NCBI GenBank assembly: GCA_903928685.1 | Contig: CAIYRS010000009.1 | Span: 1 to 57,296 of the forward strand | Length of the DNA stretch: 57,296 bases | Source of the DNA: an uncultured Methylococcaceae bacterium | GTDB lineage: Bacteria > Pseudomonadota > Gammaproteobacteria > Methylococcales > Methylomonadaceae | Direction of reading: 5' to 3' | Part shown: positions 22,390 to 33,423 of the stretch, in pieces | How positions within the stretch are numbered: position 1 is the first letter of the stretch | How the letters are laid out: every line of letters begins with the position of its first letter | Translations under genes and position numbers: made by a program | Notes under the pieces: generated by a model | Database searches by the model: none | Told to the model about the DNA's origin: nothing | Seen by the model: the letters and a program-made list of their open reading frames with translations, nothing else

Positions 22390-23931
22390 TTACCAGCTAT
22401 TAGTTTTAACGAAAGTTTCAATGGCTACTTGCATACCATTTTTAATTTCATCATTAAAATCGCCAGTTGCATTTATTTTATTCATCAATTCTGAATATTC
22501 AGATTTCATATAAGAATGCAGAGCCGCTTCAAAATCAAGCACTTTGCTTACTTCTATGCTATCCAAAAAGCCTTCATTTGCAGCAAACAATGATACTGCC
22601 ATTTGTGCTACAGACATCGGTGAATACTGACTTTGTTTCATTAACTCAGTAACTCGTTGGCCGCGTTCGATCTGCTTACGAGTACTTTCATCAAGATCAG
22701 AAGCAAACTGGGCAAATGCCGCTAATTCACGATACTGGGCTAAGTCAAGACGTGTACCACCACCTAATTTCTTAATGATCTTAGTCTGTGCCGCACCACC
22801 TACTCGAGAAACCGACAAGCCTGCGTTTACCGCTGGACGAATACCTGAGTTGAATAAATTGCTTTCCAAAAATATTTGACCGTCAGTAATCGAAATTACG
22901 TTTGTAGGTACGAAAGCTGAAACGTCACCACCTTGGGTTTCAATAATCGGCAAAGCTGTCAATGAACCTGTTTTACCTTTTACGGCGCCACCTGTTAATT
23001 TTTCTACTTCTTCAGCATTAATACGCGCAGCCCTTTCAAGCAAACGAGAATGCAAATAGAAAACGTCACCTGGATACGCTTCACGACCTGGAGGTCTACG
23101 CAACAACAATGATACTTGTCGATAAGCCCAAGCCTGCTTGGTCAAGTCATCATAAATAATTAATGCATCTTCACCACGGTCACGGAAAAATTCACCCATT
23201 GAACAGCCAGTGTAAGGCGCGATAAATTGCAAAGCTGCTGATTCAGAAGCTGAAGCGGCAACAATGATGGTATGTGCCATTGCACCATGCTCTTCCAGCT
23301 TTCTTACTACGTTAGCAATAGATGAACGCTTTTGTCCTATCGCCACATAAATACATTTAATGCCAGTGCCTTTTTGATTGATGATGGCATCTACTGCAAT
23401 AGCAGTTTTACCTGTCTGCCTATCACCAATAATCAATTCACGTTGACCACGACCAACTGGAATCATCGCATCGATAGATTTCAAACCCAGCTGTACAGGT
23501 TGGTCGACTGACTGCCTAGCGATTACGCCAGGGGCAATTTTTTCAATCGGTGACATTTCAGTTGTTTCAATTGCACCTTTGCCATCAATAGGATTACCAA
23601 GGGCATCTACTACACGGCCTAATAACGCTTCGCCTACAGGCACTTCTAAAATTTTTCCAGTGCATTTGACCGCATCACCTTCCGATATATGCTGGTAGGA
23701 ACCTAAAATTACCGCACCAACAGAATCTCTTTCGAGGTTTAACGCCATACCAAATGTGTTACCAGGAAATTCCAGCATTTCACCTTGCATAGCTTCAGAA
23801 AGACCATGTATTCTCACAATACCGTCAGTAACACTGACCACAGTACCTTCTGTATGAGCTTCGGCGCTAAGATCGAAGTTTTCGATCTTTTTCTTAATCA
23901 GATCACTTATTTCAGATGGGTTTAATTGCAT
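22390..23931 (-). CDS. atpA: ATP synthase F1 subunit alpha
   Basis: AtpA is the regulatory nucleotide-binding partner of AtpD. The 513-residue protein begins [20 protein letters not shown], has Walker [21 protein letters not shown] and the alpha signature [17 protein letters not shown]. The gene lies between atpH and atpG with small gaps, as in the standard operon. Confidence 0.99.
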   Translation of the reverse strand: MQLNPSEISDLIKKKIENFDLSAEAHTEGTVVSVTDGIVRIHGLSEAMQGEMLEFPGNTFGMALNLERDSVGAVILGSYQHISEGDAVKCTGKILEVPVGEALLGRVVDALGNPIDGKGAIETTEMSPIEKIAPGVIARQSVDQPVQLGLKSIDAMIPVGRGQRELIIGDRQTGKTAIAVDAIINQKGTGIKCIYVAIGQKRSSIANVVRKLEEHGAMAHTIIVAASASESAALQFIAPYTGCSMGEFFRDRGEDALIIYDDLTKQAWAYRQVSLLLRRPPGREAYPGDVFYLHSRLLERAARINAEEVEKLTGGAVKGKTGSLTALPIIETQGGDVSAFVPTNVISITDGQIFLESNLFNSGIRPAVNAGLSVSRVGGAAQTKIIKKLGGGTRLDLAQYRELAAFAQFASDLDESTRKQIERGQRVTELMKQSQYSPMSVAQMAVSLFAANEGFLDSIEVSKVLDFEAALHSYMKSEYSELMNKINATGDFNDEIKNGMQVAIETFVKTNSW

Positions 23932-23950
23932 GTTCTTTTTCTCGCTCTCA

Positions 23951-24481
23951 CTATAGAGTTTTTCGCATGTGTTGAAGCTGGCCTTTTACTGATCCGTCAA
24001 TCACTTTATCGCCTGCCCGTACCAGAACGCCACCAATTAAAGACTTGTCTAAAGTCACAGTAATACGGGCTTTTTTGTTTAATTTTTTTTCCAATGTTTC
24101 TACAAAATTGCCCCATGTGTTTTCAGAAAACTCATAGGCAACATTCACAGCAACATCAACATAGCCTTCGTCTTCAGCCTTAAAAGCTTCAAACAGCGCC
24201 ACAATAGTAGGTAACAACTTTAAACGGCCATTATGGACAAGCAACTTTAAAAAATTTTCATTTTCCGAATCAATTTGGCCTTGGCATATATCCAACAACA
24301 TTGCAGTCAACTGTTGTTTGCTTACTTTAGGGTTGTCAATTACCGCTGCCATGTCGCCACTATTTATAACGGCTGACATAAAAGCCAAGTTTTTAGACCA
24401 ACTCTCCATGCCTGCATTTTGCTTAGCACTTTTAAATACTGCCGCCGCATAAGGTCTTGCTAGGGTTGCCAGTTCGCTCAT
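23951..24481 (-). CDS. atpH: ATP synthase F1 subunit delta
   Basis: AtpH is the stator link between F1 and the b-subunit dimer. The 176-residue protein starts [20 protein letters not shown] and has the C-terminal signature region [20 protein letters not shown] followed by [10 protein letters not shown]. The start is 8 bp after atpF. Confidence 0.98.
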   Translation of the reverse strand: MSELATLARPYAAAVFKSAKQNAGMESWSKNLAFMSAVINSGDMAAVIDNPKVSKQQLTAMLLDICQGQIDSENENFLKLLVHNGRLKLLPTIVALFEAFKAEDEGYVDVAVNVAYEFSENTWGNFVETLEKKLNKKARITVTLDKSLIGGVLVRAGDKVIDGSVKGQLQHMRKTL

Positions 24482-24489
24482 GATATTGC

Positions 24490-24966
24490 CTATCCTGCCA
24501 ACTGATTAGATACTTTAGTAATAATATCTTGATGCTTAGCTTGGTCTATTTCCGCACCCAATATTTGTTCCGCAGCACTTAATGCCAACATAGCCACTTC
24601 TTGACGCAAATTTTCTTTGGCTTGTTGGATTTCTTGGTCTACTTGTGCCTTTGCTGCAACGATAATGCGCTCACCTTCTTTTTTGGCAAGTTCTTTGGCT
24701 TCTTCAACCATTTCGTTAGCACGTTTTTGGGCTACGCTAATTATTTCTGACGACTGCTGTTTGGCTTCTTTCAAAACGCCTTTAGCTTTCTTCTCAGCCA
24801 ATTGCATTTCTTCTTGACCTCTTTCAGCAGCGGCCAAACCTTCAGCAATTTTTTTCCTACGTTCTTCTAAAGAGTCAAATAAAGGCGGCCAAATGTACTT
24901 CATGGTAAACCATACCAGAAGTGCAAAGGTGATCATTTGCCCAATCAGAGTAGCATTGATACTCAC
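24490..24966 (-). CDS. atpF: ATP synthase Fo subunit b
   Basis: The 158-residue b subunit has a single N-terminal membrane segment ([20 protein letters not shown], followed by [17 protein letters not shown]) and a long charged helix that forms the peripheral stalk dimer. Only one b-type gene is present, as in other gammaproteobacteria. It is preceded by atpE at a 41-bp distance. Confidence 0.98.
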   Translation of the reverse strand: MSINATLIGQMITFALLVWFTMKYIWPPLFDSLEERRKKIAEGLAAAERGQEEMQLAEKKAKGVLKEAKQQSSEIISVAQKRANEMVEEAKELAKKEGERIIVAAKAQVDQEIQQAKENLRQEVAMLALSAAEQILGAEIDQAKHQDIITKVSNQLAG

Positions 24967-25007
24967 GATGCGTACCTCTTGTTGCTTGTGTTATGAAAGA
25001 CTGTAAA

Positions 25008-25325
<318 letters not shown>

Positions 25326-25338
25326 TTAAAATAAAAAA

Positions 25339-26124
<786 letters not shown>

Positions 26125-26145
26125 CTATGAATAAATTGAATGTTG

Positions 26146-26505
26146 TTAGCGCATCAGTAGCGCAAACCAAAAAACCGATAACGCTGTTATATATCCGACT
26201 AACAGCGGCACTATTTGTATACCTGGAAGCTGGAATACTACGAAAAACATCCCACCTGTCAGCAATAACTTTCCGGCTTCACCTGCATAAAAAGAATTGA
26301 CAATCTTTCTTGCCTGTTTGCCTGCCGACTTTATTATCCGAATACTAAAATACATATTTGGAATAAATGCCACCAAACCGCCTAATGCGTTTGAGTAGCT
26401 TGCGTGCATCCCTGACACAATAAAAAAGCCTAGCGTGGTGATTGCTATTATCAGAATTTGATAGCTCAGAATTTTATTGACAGTGGACAACGGCCTGTTT
26501 ATCAC
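26146..26505 (-). CDS. atpI: ATP synthase accessory protein AtpI
   Basis: The 119-residue protein with four membrane segments opens the atp operon. AtpI helps assembly of the c-ring and is not part of the final complex. The motif YSNALGGLVAFIPNMYFSIR is typical of proteobacterial AtpI. A CGGAG ribosome-binding site lies 9 nt before the ATG, and a near-consensus promoter is at 26534-26562. Confidence 0.93.
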   Translation of the reverse strand: MINRPLSTVNKILSYQILIIAITTLGFFIVSGMHASYSNALGGLVAFIPNMYFSIRIIKSAGKQARKIVNSFYAGEAGKLLLTGGMFFVVFQLPGIQIVPLLVGYITALSVFWFALLMR

Positions 26506-26533
26506 ACTTAACTCCGAACAAAAAAGCTGGTGG

Positions 26534-26562
26534 ATTATAGCCAGCGACCCTGATTAAATCAA
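26534..26562 (-). promoter_or_regulatory. Sigma-70 promoter of the atp operon
   Basis: On the minus strand TTGATT (26562-26557) and a perfect TATAAT (26539-26534) are separated by exactly 17 bp. The predicted start point is about 20 bp upstream of the atpI start. It lies downstream of the terminator embedded in the ArfA-like gene, so the atp operon is insulated from that gene. Confidence 0.8.
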
Positions 26563-26584
26563 GGCACAAAAAACAACGAGGCGG

Positions 26585-26857
26585 TCAACCACAACAATTT
26601 GCAAATCGACCAACCCCAACTAAACGCATTTTTCCTTTACCAAAACAACGCACCAAGCTATTGAAAAAAGAGACTTTGCCAATCAAACCCATCACAGGAA
26701 CTATTGGCAAAATCTCCTTCTTCGCGTGTTTTGCTTTACGTTGGTATTTGTTTTTTACGTCAATGATATGACACTTATTGAAATGATGTGCAAATTTCGC
26801 CACAGGGTTTTGCAAAACTACACAATCGATTTTGCACTGTTTACTACGTTTTTTCAT
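26585..26857 (-). CDS. Candidate ArfA-like ribosome rescue factor with an internal terminator
   Basis: This 90-codon ORF has a good ribosome-binding site (AGAGGT, 6 nt spacing). Its first 47 residues are basic; the segment NPVAKFAHHFNK and then KNKYQRKAKH recall ArfA, which has a DP-x-F-x-QRV segment followed by a Y-x-RK-x-KH motif whose basic tail enters the empty mRNA channel. ArfA recruits RF2 to ribosomes stalled on broken mRNA. From codon 48 the DNA forms a 14-bp hairpin ending in U6 at codons 63-65. Transcripts stopping there would have no stop codon, which is exactly the known control of E. coli arfA by tmRNA. The tail beyond codon 48 is hydrophobic, as in full-length ArfA. Assignment is by motif and architecture only. 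Confidence 0.6.
   Translation of the reverse strand: MKKRSKQCKIDCVVLQNPVAKFAHHFNKCHIIDVKNKYQRKAKHAKKEILPIVPVMGLIGKVSFFNSLVRCFGKGKMRLVGVGRFANCCG
26664..26716 (-). terminator. Strong intrinsic terminator inside the ArfA-like ORF
   Basis: On the minus strand GAGATTTTGCCAAT (26716-26703) pairs with ATTGGCAAAGTCTC (26683-26670) over 14 bp with one G-U pair, the loop is 19 nt, and six T follow (26669-26664). Further wobble pairs could extend the base of the stem. It lies wholly within a reading frame that stays open past it. Confidence 0.88.
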
Positions 26858-26868
26858 TGTTTACCTCT

Positions 26869-26874
26869 TATAAT
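26869..26874 (+). promoter_or_regulatory. Possible -10 element for mnmG
   Basis: A perfect TATAAT lies 40 bp upstream of the mnmG GTG start. No convincing -35 hexamer is found at 16-18 bp, so this is tentative. The divergent ArfA-like gene starts 12 bp away, so regulatory signals for both genes overlap here. Confidence 0.35.
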
Positions 26875-26913
26875 AGCAAGTTATATTCAAGCCCCTAGAG
26901 TAAAGTAAAGCCT

Positions 26914-28785
26914 GTGAAATTCAAAAAAGATTTTGACGTAATTGTCATCGGCGGAGGCCATGCCGGAACTGAAGCCGCTTTAGCCGCCGCCCGTTGCGGT
27001 GCAAAAACCTTATTGCTAACGCAAAACCTCGACACCTTAGGACAAATGAGCTGCAACCCTGCCATAGGCGGCATCGGCAAAGGCCATTTGGTTAAGGAAA
27101 TTGATGCACTTGGCGGCATTATGGCGAAAGCCACCGACGTCGCTGGCATCCAATTTCGCACCTTAAACGGTAGCAAAGGCGCTGCGGTAAGGGCAACCCG
27201 CGCCCAAGCAGACCGCAGGCTTTACAAACAAGCCATTCGCCACACCTTAGAAAACCAACCCAACCTATCCTTGTTCCAACAAACAGTCGCCGACCTAATT
27301 GTAGAAGGCGAACAAGTGGTTGGTGTAAAAACCCTGATTGGTGTCGACTTTACCGCACGGGCAATCGTACTTACCGCAGGCACTTTTTTAGCCGGAAAAA
27401 TCCATATCGGCTTAGAAAATTACAGCGGCGGACGCGCTGGCGACCCCGCTTCAGTAGCCTTAGCAGATCGCCTGCGGGAATTGCCGCTGCGTATAGACCG
27501 CCTAAAAACCGGCACACCACCACGCATAGACGGCAAAACCATCGATTTCAGCAAACTGGAAGAACAACATGGCGACGACCCACTACCCGTATTTTCGTTT
27601 TTAGGTAACCGCGCCCAGCACCCTCGGCAGATTCCTTGCCACATTACCCGCACCACCAGCAAAACCCACGACATCATTCGTGCAGGATTAGACCGCTCAC
27701 CGCTATATTCCGGCGTCATAGAAGGCATAGGCCCACGCTATTGCCCGTCTATTGAAGACAAAATCGTGCGCTTTGCTGACCGCGACAGCCACCAAATCTT
27801 CATTGAACCCGAAGGCTTAGATACCCACGAAATTTACCCAAACGGCATCTCCACCAGCTTGCCGTTTGATGTCCAATACGCCTTTGTACGCTCCATGCCC
27901 GGTTTTGAAAATGCCGAAATCATCCGCCCAGGCTATGCCATCGAATACGACTTTTTCGACCCGCGCGATTTAAAAACCTCACTAGAAACCAAACACCTGC
28001 ACGGCTTATTTTTCGCAGGCCAAATCAACGGCACCACAGGCTATGAAGAAGCCGCCGCCCAAGGCTTGATAGCTGGACTCAATGCCGCTCGCTTAGTACA
28101 AGGCTTAGAAAGCTGGTGCCCACGCCGCGACGAAGCCTATATTGGCGTGATGATTGACGACTTAATTACCCGTGGCACGCAAGAACCTTACCGCATGTTC
28201 ACCAGCCGCGCCGAATACCGCTTACTGCTACGCGAAGACAACGCCGACTTACGCCTGACTGAAATTGGCCGGAACCTCGGCTTAGTTAGCGATAGGCAAT
28301 GGCAAGTCTTTACCGACAAACGCGCCCACATCAGCCAATTACAAGACGACTTAAAAAAACAATGGATACGCGCGGAAAGCCCGCAAGCCCTAGAAGTAGA
28401 AGCCATTTGGGGCAAACCTTTGTTAAAAGAAGCCAATTTAATGGAATTGCTGCGTAGACCCGAAGTGGATATACAACGGCTGCTGGCGTTTGTCGAAAAC
28501 CATGAAGAAATACCGGAACAAGTCAGCGAACAAGTGGAAATCCAAGCCAAATATTCCGGCTATATCGTCAGACAACAATCCGATATAGACAAATCCTTAC
28601 GCTACGACCACTTACGGCTACCCGAACACCTTGATTACAAAGCCATACCCGGCTTATCCAATGAAGTAAGTGAAAAACTCAAACAAAATCGCCCAGAAAC
28701 CCTAGGGCAAGCATCCAGAATGCAAGGCATCACCCCTGCCGCCATCTCGTTGCTTTTGGTCTATTTGAAGAAAAAATCTGCCTGA
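26914..28785 (+). CDS. mnmG: tRNA uridine-5-carboxymethylaminomethyl modification enzyme MnmG
   Basis: With MnmE, MnmG (GidA) forms cmnm5U at the tRNA wobble position. The 623-residue protein starts with GTG ([20 protein letters not shown]), which places the FAD-binding GGGHAG at residues 13-18; no nearer ATG fits. Other signatures are [20 protein letters not shown] and [20 protein letters not shown]. It opens an operon mnmG-rsmG-parA-ORF-parB that in many gammaproteobacteria lies close to the replication origin and next to atp genes. Confidence 0.98.
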   Translation: MKFKKDFDVIVIGGGHAGTEAALAAARCGAKTLLLTQNLDTLGQMSCNPAIGGIGKGHLVKEIDALGGIMAKATDVAGIQFRTLNGSKGAAVRATRAQADRRLYKQAIRHTLENQPNLSLFQQTVADLIVEGEQVVGVKTLIGVDFTARAIVLTAGTFLAGKIHIGLENYSGGRAGDPASVALADRLRELPLRIDRLKTGTPPRIDGKTIDFSKLEEQHGDDPLPVFSFLGNRAQHPRQIPCHITRTTSKTHDIIRAGLDRSPLYSGVIEGIGPRYCPSIEDKIVRFADRDSHQIFIEPEGLDTHEIYPNGISTSLPFDVQYAFVRSMPGFENAEIIRPGYAIEYDFFDPRDLKTSLETKHLHGLFFAGQINGTTGYEEAAAQGLIAGLNAARLVQGLESWCPRRDEAYIGVMIDDLITRGTQEPYRMFTSRAEYRLLLREDNADLRLTEIGRNLGLVSDRQWQVFTDKRAHISQLQDDLKKQWIRAESPQALEVEAIWGKPLLKEANLMELLRRPEVDIQRLLAFVENHEEIPEQVSEQVEIQAKYSGYIVRQQSDIDKSLRYDHLRLPEHLDYKAIPGLSNEVSEKLKQNRPETLGQASRMQGITPAAISLLLVYLKKKSA

Positions 28786-29411
28786 TGGACAACAACCAAC
28801 AACAATTGCTTGCAGGCCTGCAAGCCCTGCAACTCACCGCCGATGATGCCCAAATCCAAAAACTACTGGATTTCATCAAACTGATTGCTAAATGGAACAA
28901 AACCTATAACCTCACCGCCATCCGCCAAGTGGATGAAATGGTCAGCCTACATTTATTAGACAGCTTATCGACCATGCCACATATCGTTGGCGACCGCATC
29001 GTCGACATAGGCACTGGCGCAGGCTTGCCCGGCATCCCGCTGGCTATTTGCTTGCCCGATCGCCACTTCACCTTACTGGATAGCAACGCCAAAAAAACCC
29101 GATTTGTACAACAAGCGGTATTGGAACTTAAACTCAACAATGTCAGCATCCGCCATCAACGGGTGGAAGACCTCATACCAGAACAACCCTTTACCACCGT
29201 CATCACCAGAGCATTTACCAATTTGCCAGACATCATCACATTAACCGCCCACCTGCTAGCCGCCGACGGCATCTTGCTAGCGATGAAAGGCCAAACACCT
29301 GAAGCCGAATTGGCGCAAATAAACGCCCAAGCCAGCATCGTCCCCATCACCCTACCAGGCATTGCCGCACAACGCTGCCTAGTGAAAATTGCATCACCGG
29401 AAGCGAGGTAA
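28785..29411 (+). CDS. rsmG: 16S rRNA (guanine527-N7)-methyltransferase RsmG
   Basis: RsmG (GidB) methylates G527 of 16S rRNA with SAM. The 208-residue protein has the SAM-binding motif [16 protein letters not shown] and the N-terminal [12 protein letters not shown] signature. Its ATG overlaps the mnmG TGA by one base (TGATG), so the two are translationally coupled. It ends 4 bp before the parA start. Confidence 0.97.
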   Translation: MDNNQQQLLAGLQALQLTADDAQIQKLLDFIKLIAKWNKTYNLTAIRQVDEMVSLHLLDSLSTMPHIVGDRIVDIGTGAGLPGIPLAICLPDRHFTLLDSNAKKTRFVQQAVLELKLNNVSIRHQRVEDLIPEQPFTTVITRAFTNLPDIITLTAHLLAADGILLAMKGQTPEAELAQINAQASIVPITLPGIAAQRCLVKIASPEAR

Positions 29412-29415
29412 GCCA

Positions 29416-30183
29416 GTGGGAAAAATAATAGCCATCACCAACCAAAAAGGCGGGGTCGGAAAAACCACCACCAGCGTCAACTTAGCTGCCAGCTTGGCGG
29501 CGGGCAAACGCAAAGTTCTGTTGATTGATCTCGACCCACAAGGCAATGCCGCCATGGGTTGCGGTGTTGATAAAGAAGCCATCACCCTGTCCAGTTATGA
29601 CTTGTTGATGAGCGACACCCCGGCTATGGAAACTGTCATCAACCTGCCAGACATCGGCTTTGCCATTATCCCCGGCAACGCCGACTTGACCGCTGCCGAA
29701 GTGCAGCTGATGAAAGCCGACCGCAAAGAACTAAAACTCCGCGATGCCCTCATGCCACTCAAAGCAGGCTACGACTACATCCTGATTGACTGCCCACCCT
29801 CGCTGAACATGCTGACCTTGAACGCCATGGTCGCCGCCAACAGCCTGCTGATTCCCATGCAATGCGAATACTACGCACTGGAAGGCTTATCGGCGCTGAT
29901 TTCCACCTTGCAAAACATCCAAAGCACCGTCAACCCCGGCTTATATCTCGAAGGCATCTTACGCACCATGTACGACGACCGTAACCGCCTGACCAAAGAT
30001 GTTTCCGAACAACTGATCCGCTATTTTGGCGACAAAGTGTTCCGAACCTGCATTCCCCGTAACATTCGCCTTGCCGAAGCACCTAGCCACGGCGTGCCTG
30101 TGTTAAGCTACGACAAAGCCTCGCGCGGCGCAGCTTCGTATCTGGCCTTAGCGGCTGAAATGATTAAACTGGAACAGAACTAA
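29416..30183 (+). CDS. parA: Chromosome partitioning ATPase ParA (Soj)
   Basis: ParA is a deviant Walker ATPase that binds DNA non-specifically in its ATP form and is stimulated by ParB, driving segregation of origins. I choose the GTG at 29416 ([20 protein letters not shown]), preceded by GAGGTAA; an ATG at 29389 in frame would overlap rsmG. The 255-residue protein has the deviant Walker [17 protein letters not shown] and the later [15 protein letters not shown]. It is followed 4 bp later by a small ParB-like ORF and then parB. Confidence 0.97.
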   Translation: MGKIIAITNQKGGVGKTTTSVNLAASLAAGKRKVLLIDLDPQGNAAMGCGVDKEAITLSSYDLLMSDTPAMETVINLPDIGFAIIPGNADLTAAEVQLMKADRKELKLRDALMPLKAGYDYILIDCPPSLNMLTLNAMVAANSLLIPMQCEYYALEGLSALISTLQNIQSTVNPGLYLEGILRTMYDDRNRLTKDVSEQLIRYFGDKVFRTCIPRNIRLAEAPSHGVPVLSYDKASRGAASYLALAAEMIKLEQN

Positions 30184-30187
30184 ACGC

Positions 30188-30406
30188 ATGAATGAAAAAA
30201 AACGCGGCCTAGGCAGAGGCCTTGAAGTATTGCTGGCAGACGCCAACTACCTAAACGGCAACGAACAACCTGCAACAACCGAGTTATTCGCCAACAAAGA
30301 ACTGGCAGGCCTGCTGCACCAAGAACAACAGGCCCTATTGCAAGAAGCAGAAAACCTAAAAAACCTATTGGACGAATTAACCGACCTTATTAACGGGCAA
30401 CATTAA
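30188..30406 (+). CDS. 72-residue ORF carrying only the ParB N-terminal ParA-binding motif
   Basis: Residues 1-16 (MNEKKRGLGRGLEVLL) closely match the first residues of the true ParB just downstream (KRGLGRGLDALLGD). In ParB this basic N-terminal motif contacts ParA and stimulates its ATPase. The rest has no ParB nuclease-like or HTH domain; residues 36-70 (LAGLLHQEQQALLQEAENLK and on) are a likely amphipathic or coiled-coil helix. It starts 4 bp after parA and ends 46 bp before parB. It may be a truncated paralogue, or a small ParA-acting peptide that dimerises through its helix. The second idea is inference. Confidence 0.7.
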   Translation: MNEKKRGLGRGLEVLLADANYLNGNEQPATTELFANKELAGLLHQEQQALLQEAENLKNLLDELTDLINGQH

Positions 30407-30452
30407 TTTATCCACTTACCAGCCATCTAACACTCAACCAATCAGCAAACCA

Positions 30453-31298
30453 ATGGTTATACAAAAACGTGGGCTAGGACGTGGACTGGATGCTTTACTC
30501 GGTGATGTCGCCAGCAAAGAAGACAAACACCAGCCACAAACCCTGCCAGTAGAATATCTGCAACGGGGCAAATTTCAGCCGCGCCAAGACATAGACCCGG
30601 AAAAACTCCAGGAACTGTCTGATTCCATTAAGTCGCAGGGCATCATCCAGCCCATCATCGTGCGCCAAATTGCGCCGGAAAAATACGAGATCATCGCTGG
30701 CGAACGCCGCTGGCGAGCCGCGCAATTAGCGGGATTGCAAGAAGTGCCTGTGGTTATCAAAGACATTGATGACCGCGCCACCATGGCGCAAACCTTAATT
30801 GAAAACATCCAACGCGAAGATTTAAATCCGCTAGAAGAAGCGGAAGCCCTAAGGCGGCTATTGGATGAATTCACCATGACCCACCAGCAAATTGCCGATT
30901 CCGTGGGCAAATCCCGCACCACCATCACCAACTTGTTGCGGTTAATGGAATTGCAGCCGGAAGTAAAAAAACTGCTGCTCAGCAGGCAGCTGGAAATGGG
31001 ACATGCGCGGGCATTATTGGCGCTGGATGGCCTTAAGCAAATCAACGCCGCCAATAAAACCGCCAAAGAAGGCCTAACGGTAAGGGCAACAGAAAAACTG
31101 GTACGCGAGTTATTGACAGAACCCAAAACCAAGCCCACCAAAACCGTAGACCACGACACCTTACGCCTGCAAAACGATTTGACCAACCGCTTAGGCGCGA
31201 AAGTCGTTATTGACCACAAAGACAACGGCAGCGGCAAACTGGTTATCAACTATTCCAATTTGGAAGAATTAGACGGCATTATTGGTCATATTAATTAA
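30453..31298 (+). CDS. parB: Chromosome partitioning protein ParB (Spo0J)
   Basis: ParB binds parS sites and spreads as a CTP-dependent clamp. The 281-residue protein has the N-terminal ParA-interaction motif (KRGLGRGLDALL), the CTP-binding/arginine-rich box (AGERRWRAAQLAGLQEVPVV), ENIQREDLNPLEEAEA, the HTH (TMTHQQIADSVGKSRTTITN) and a C-terminal dimer domain. I found no good parS sequence (GTTTCACGTGAAAC-type) within the window. Confidence 0.97.
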   Translation: MVIQKRGLGRGLDALLGDVASKEDKHQPQTLPVEYLQRGKFQPRQDIDPEKLQELSDSIKSQGIIQPIIVRQIAPEKYEIIAGERRWRAAQLAGLQEVPVVIKDIDDRATMAQTLIENIQREDLNPLEEAEALRRLLDEFTMTHQQIADSVGKSRTTITNLLRLMELQPEVKKLLLSRQLEMGHARALLALDGLKQINAANKTAKEGLTVRATEKLVRELLTEPKTKPTKTVDHDTLRLQNDLTNRLGAKVVIDHKDNGSGKLVINYSNLEELDGIIGHIN

Positions 31299-31309
31299 TA
31301 TTTTTAGAT

Positions 31310-31388
31310 GTAGGTTGGGTTGCGCTTTTTGCAACCCAACGGGATTGGCGCAGGTGTTGGGTTGCGAAAAGCATACAACCCAACCTAC
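31310..31388. repeat. REP-like double hairpin (GTAGGTTGGGTTG family)
   Basis: Outer arms GTAGGTTGGGTTG (31310-31322) and CAACCCAACCTAC (31376-31388) are exact complements. The left arm can alternatively pair with GCAACCCAAC at 31331-31340. It lies between parB and pdxA and may cause attenuation, but there is no clean U-tract at its end. Confidence 0.75.
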
Positions 31389-31461
31389 CAATGCTTTTTT
31401 AAAACACTCACTAAATTGCCGCCACAAGCCGCGTATACCTTCTTAATTTCCCGTGTAATTT

Positions 31462-32478
31462 ATGACCTCATTAACCACTGAAATCCAACGCATTGCCTTA
31501 ACCCCCGGCGAACCCGCAGGTATAGGCCCAGATTTATGTATCCAAATGGCGCAACGGCATCTGCCTTGTGAATTGGTGGTGATCGCCAGCCCAGAACTAT
31601 TGGAGCAACGCGCCCAAGAATTAGGCTTGCCGATCACCATCAATATCTTTGACCCAGAAACCCCTCCGACCCTACAAGCCGCTGGCTGTATGACGGTTTT
31701 ACCTGTTGAACTAGCCGAACCCGTACAAACAGGCAAACTGAATGTCCACAACAGCCGCTATGTATTAAAAACCATCACTAAAGCCACCAAAGGCTGCATG
31801 GAAGGCTTGTTTGCGGCGATGGTCACCGCGCCTGTGCATAAAGGCATTATTAGCGATGCCGGATTTTCATTCAGCGGACACACAGAATACATCGCCGAAT
31901 TAACGGGCGGTTATCCTGTCATGGTACTGGCTACCGAAGGCCTGCGGGTTGCATTGGTCACCAACCACATCCCTTTAAACGAAGTCAGCGCCGCTATCAC
32001 CCATAACCGCTTACGCTCAGTCATTCGCGTTCTGGAACAAGACTTACGCACCCGCTTTAACATCAGCAAACCTAAAATCTTGGTCTGTGGATTAAATCCC
32101 CATGCTGGCGAAGGCGGGCATTTAGGCCGGGAAGAAATTGAAGTCATCACCCCAGTACTCGACAGCTGCCGCAGCCAAGACATTGATGTTATTGGGCCAT
32201 TACCTGCTGATAGCTTATTTACGCCAAAATTCTTGGATACTGCCGACGTAGTATTGGCGATGTATCATGACCAAGGCTTGCCAGTGCTGAAGCACAAAGG
32301 CTTTGGTCAAGCCGTCAACATTACCTTAGGCTTGCCGATTATCCGCACTTCAGTCGATCACGGTACCGCTTTAGATATTGCTGGCACCGGTAAAGCCGAC
32401 ATCGGCAGTTTGACTGTCGCCTTACAAACCGCCTTAACTATGGCGGCAACCGCCTCTACAGGACAGCATGACGCATAA
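31462..32478 (+). CDS. pdxA: 4-hydroxythreonine-4-phosphate dehydrogenase
   Basis: PdxA oxidises 4-phosphohydroxy-L-threonine in pyridoxal-5'-phosphate synthesis. The 338-residue protein begins its conserved core with [17 protein letters not shown], and the metal-binding histidines lie in [21 protein letters not shown] and [12 protein letters not shown]. It overlaps the rsmA start by 11 nt. pdxA-rsmA(-apaG) is a standard gammaproteobacterial neighbourhood. Confidence 0.97.
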   Translation: MTSLTTEIQRIALTPGEPAGIGPDLCIQMAQRHLPCELVVIASPELLEQRAQELGLPITINIFDPETPPTLQAAGCMTVLPVELAEPVQTGKLNVHNSRYVLKTITKATKGCMEGLFAAMVTAPVHKGIISDAGFSFSGHTEYIAELTGGYPVMVLATEGLRVALVTNHIPLNEVSAAITHNRLRSVIRVLEQDLRTRFNISKPKILVCGLNPHAGEGGHLGREEIEVITPVLDSCRSQDIDVIGPLPADSLFTPKFLDTADVVLAMYHDQGLPVLKHKGFGQAVNITLGLPIIRTSVDHGTALDIAGTGKADIGSLTVALQTALTMAATASTGQHDA

Positions 32479-33244
32479 CCCGCGCAAACGTTTCGGTCAA
32501 AATTTCCTACACGACCACAGCATCATCAACAACATCCTCGCCAGCGTGCAAGCTGAACCGGGCGAACATTGGGTGGAGATTGGCCCAGGCATGGGCGCAC
32601 TCACCGAACCATTACTAAAAAACGACATCACCTTGGATGTGGTGGAATTGGATAGGGATTTGGTGGTTTTTTTACAAGAAAAATTTTCAGGCAAAAGCAA
32701 TCTGACCATCCATAGCGCCGATGCCTTGCGCTTTGATTTTGCCGGACTTGTTAAAGCGGATAAGCAAAAATTACGCGTTATCGGCAACCTGCCCTACAAC
32801 ATCTCCACGCCATTAATGTTCCACTTGCTGGCAAACACCAATACCATTGAAGACATGCACTTTATGTTGCAGCGGGAAGTGGTGGAACGTATTTGCGCGG
32901 GTCCAGGCAGCAAACGTTATGGTCGCCTAAGCGTGATGATGCAATATTATTGTGATGCCGAGTTGCTGTTTGAAGTGCCGCCCGAAAGCTTCGACCCTAT
33001 TCCTAAAGTCACTTCCGCCATCATCCGCTTAGTGCCGCATGTGCAACCGCCTGTGGTGGTGAATGATCTTGCCAATTTAAACCGCGTAGTCACTGATGCT
33101 TTCTCACAACGCCGGAAAACCTTACGCAATTCCTTAAAGAATTTGCTTTCCGAAGAACAAATCCGCAGCTTGCAAATTGACCCTATCCTGCGTGCCGAAA
33201 ACTTGTCGCTGCATGACTTTGCCCAATTGAGCAATCTGATTTAA
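32468..33244 (+). CDS. rsmA: 16S rRNA adenine(1518/1519)-dimethyltransferase
   Basis: RsmA (KsgA) dimethylates two adjacent adenosines at the 3' end of 16S rRNA, a late step of 30S assembly. The 258-residue protein has [10 protein letters not shown] at the N-terminus, the SAM motif [15 protein letters not shown] and the catalytic [15 protein letters not shown]. The ATG overlaps the end of pdxA in another frame. Confidence 0.98.
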   Translation: MTHNPRKRFGQNFLHDHSIINNILASVQAEPGEHWVEIGPGMGALTEPLLKNDITLDVVELDRDLVVFLQEKFSGKSNLTIHSADALRFDFAGLVKADKQKLRVIGNLPYNISTPLMFHLLANTNTIEDMHFMLQREVVERICAGPGSKRYGRLSVMMQYYCDAELLFEVPPESFDPIPKVTSAIIRLVPHVQPPVVVNDLANLNRVVTDAFSQRRKTLRNSLKNLLSEEQIRSLQIDPILRAENLSLHDFAQLSNLI

Positions 33245-33380
33245 TCAGTCAATACTGCGACAATCCGCCACGCGCGACAATTTGCCACATTACATCGCTT
33301 GGCTTAACTGACTATGATGGCTTCACTCTTGATTTAATCTTCCTCCAAAGTTATTCAGAGTTTTTAAATCCTTCTCTTTT

Positions 33381-33406
33381 AGCGGCTTTTTTAGCCGCTT
33401 TTTTTT
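33381..33406 (+). terminator. Intrinsic terminator downstream of rsmA
   Basis: AGCGGCT (33381-33387) and AGCCGCT (33393-33399) form a 7-bp stem with a T-rich loop, followed by eight T. It lies about 140 bp after the rsmA stop and just before the end of the convergent acr3 gene. Confidence 0.85.
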
Positions 33407-33423
33407 GCCTAAAATTCCTGCAA

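Noticed and set aside
26506-26913. Replication origin between atpI and mnmG
   Set aside because: The gene set is typical of origin-proximal DNA and transcription diverges here, but I find no cluster of DnaA boxes (only a single TTATCCACT near 30407), no AT-rich unwinding array and no dnaA gene.
29389-31298. parS sites near parAB
   Set aside because: No sequence close to the TGTTTCACGTGAAACA consensus was found on reading; the isolated CACGTG-type words at 6862 and 51700 lack the flanks.
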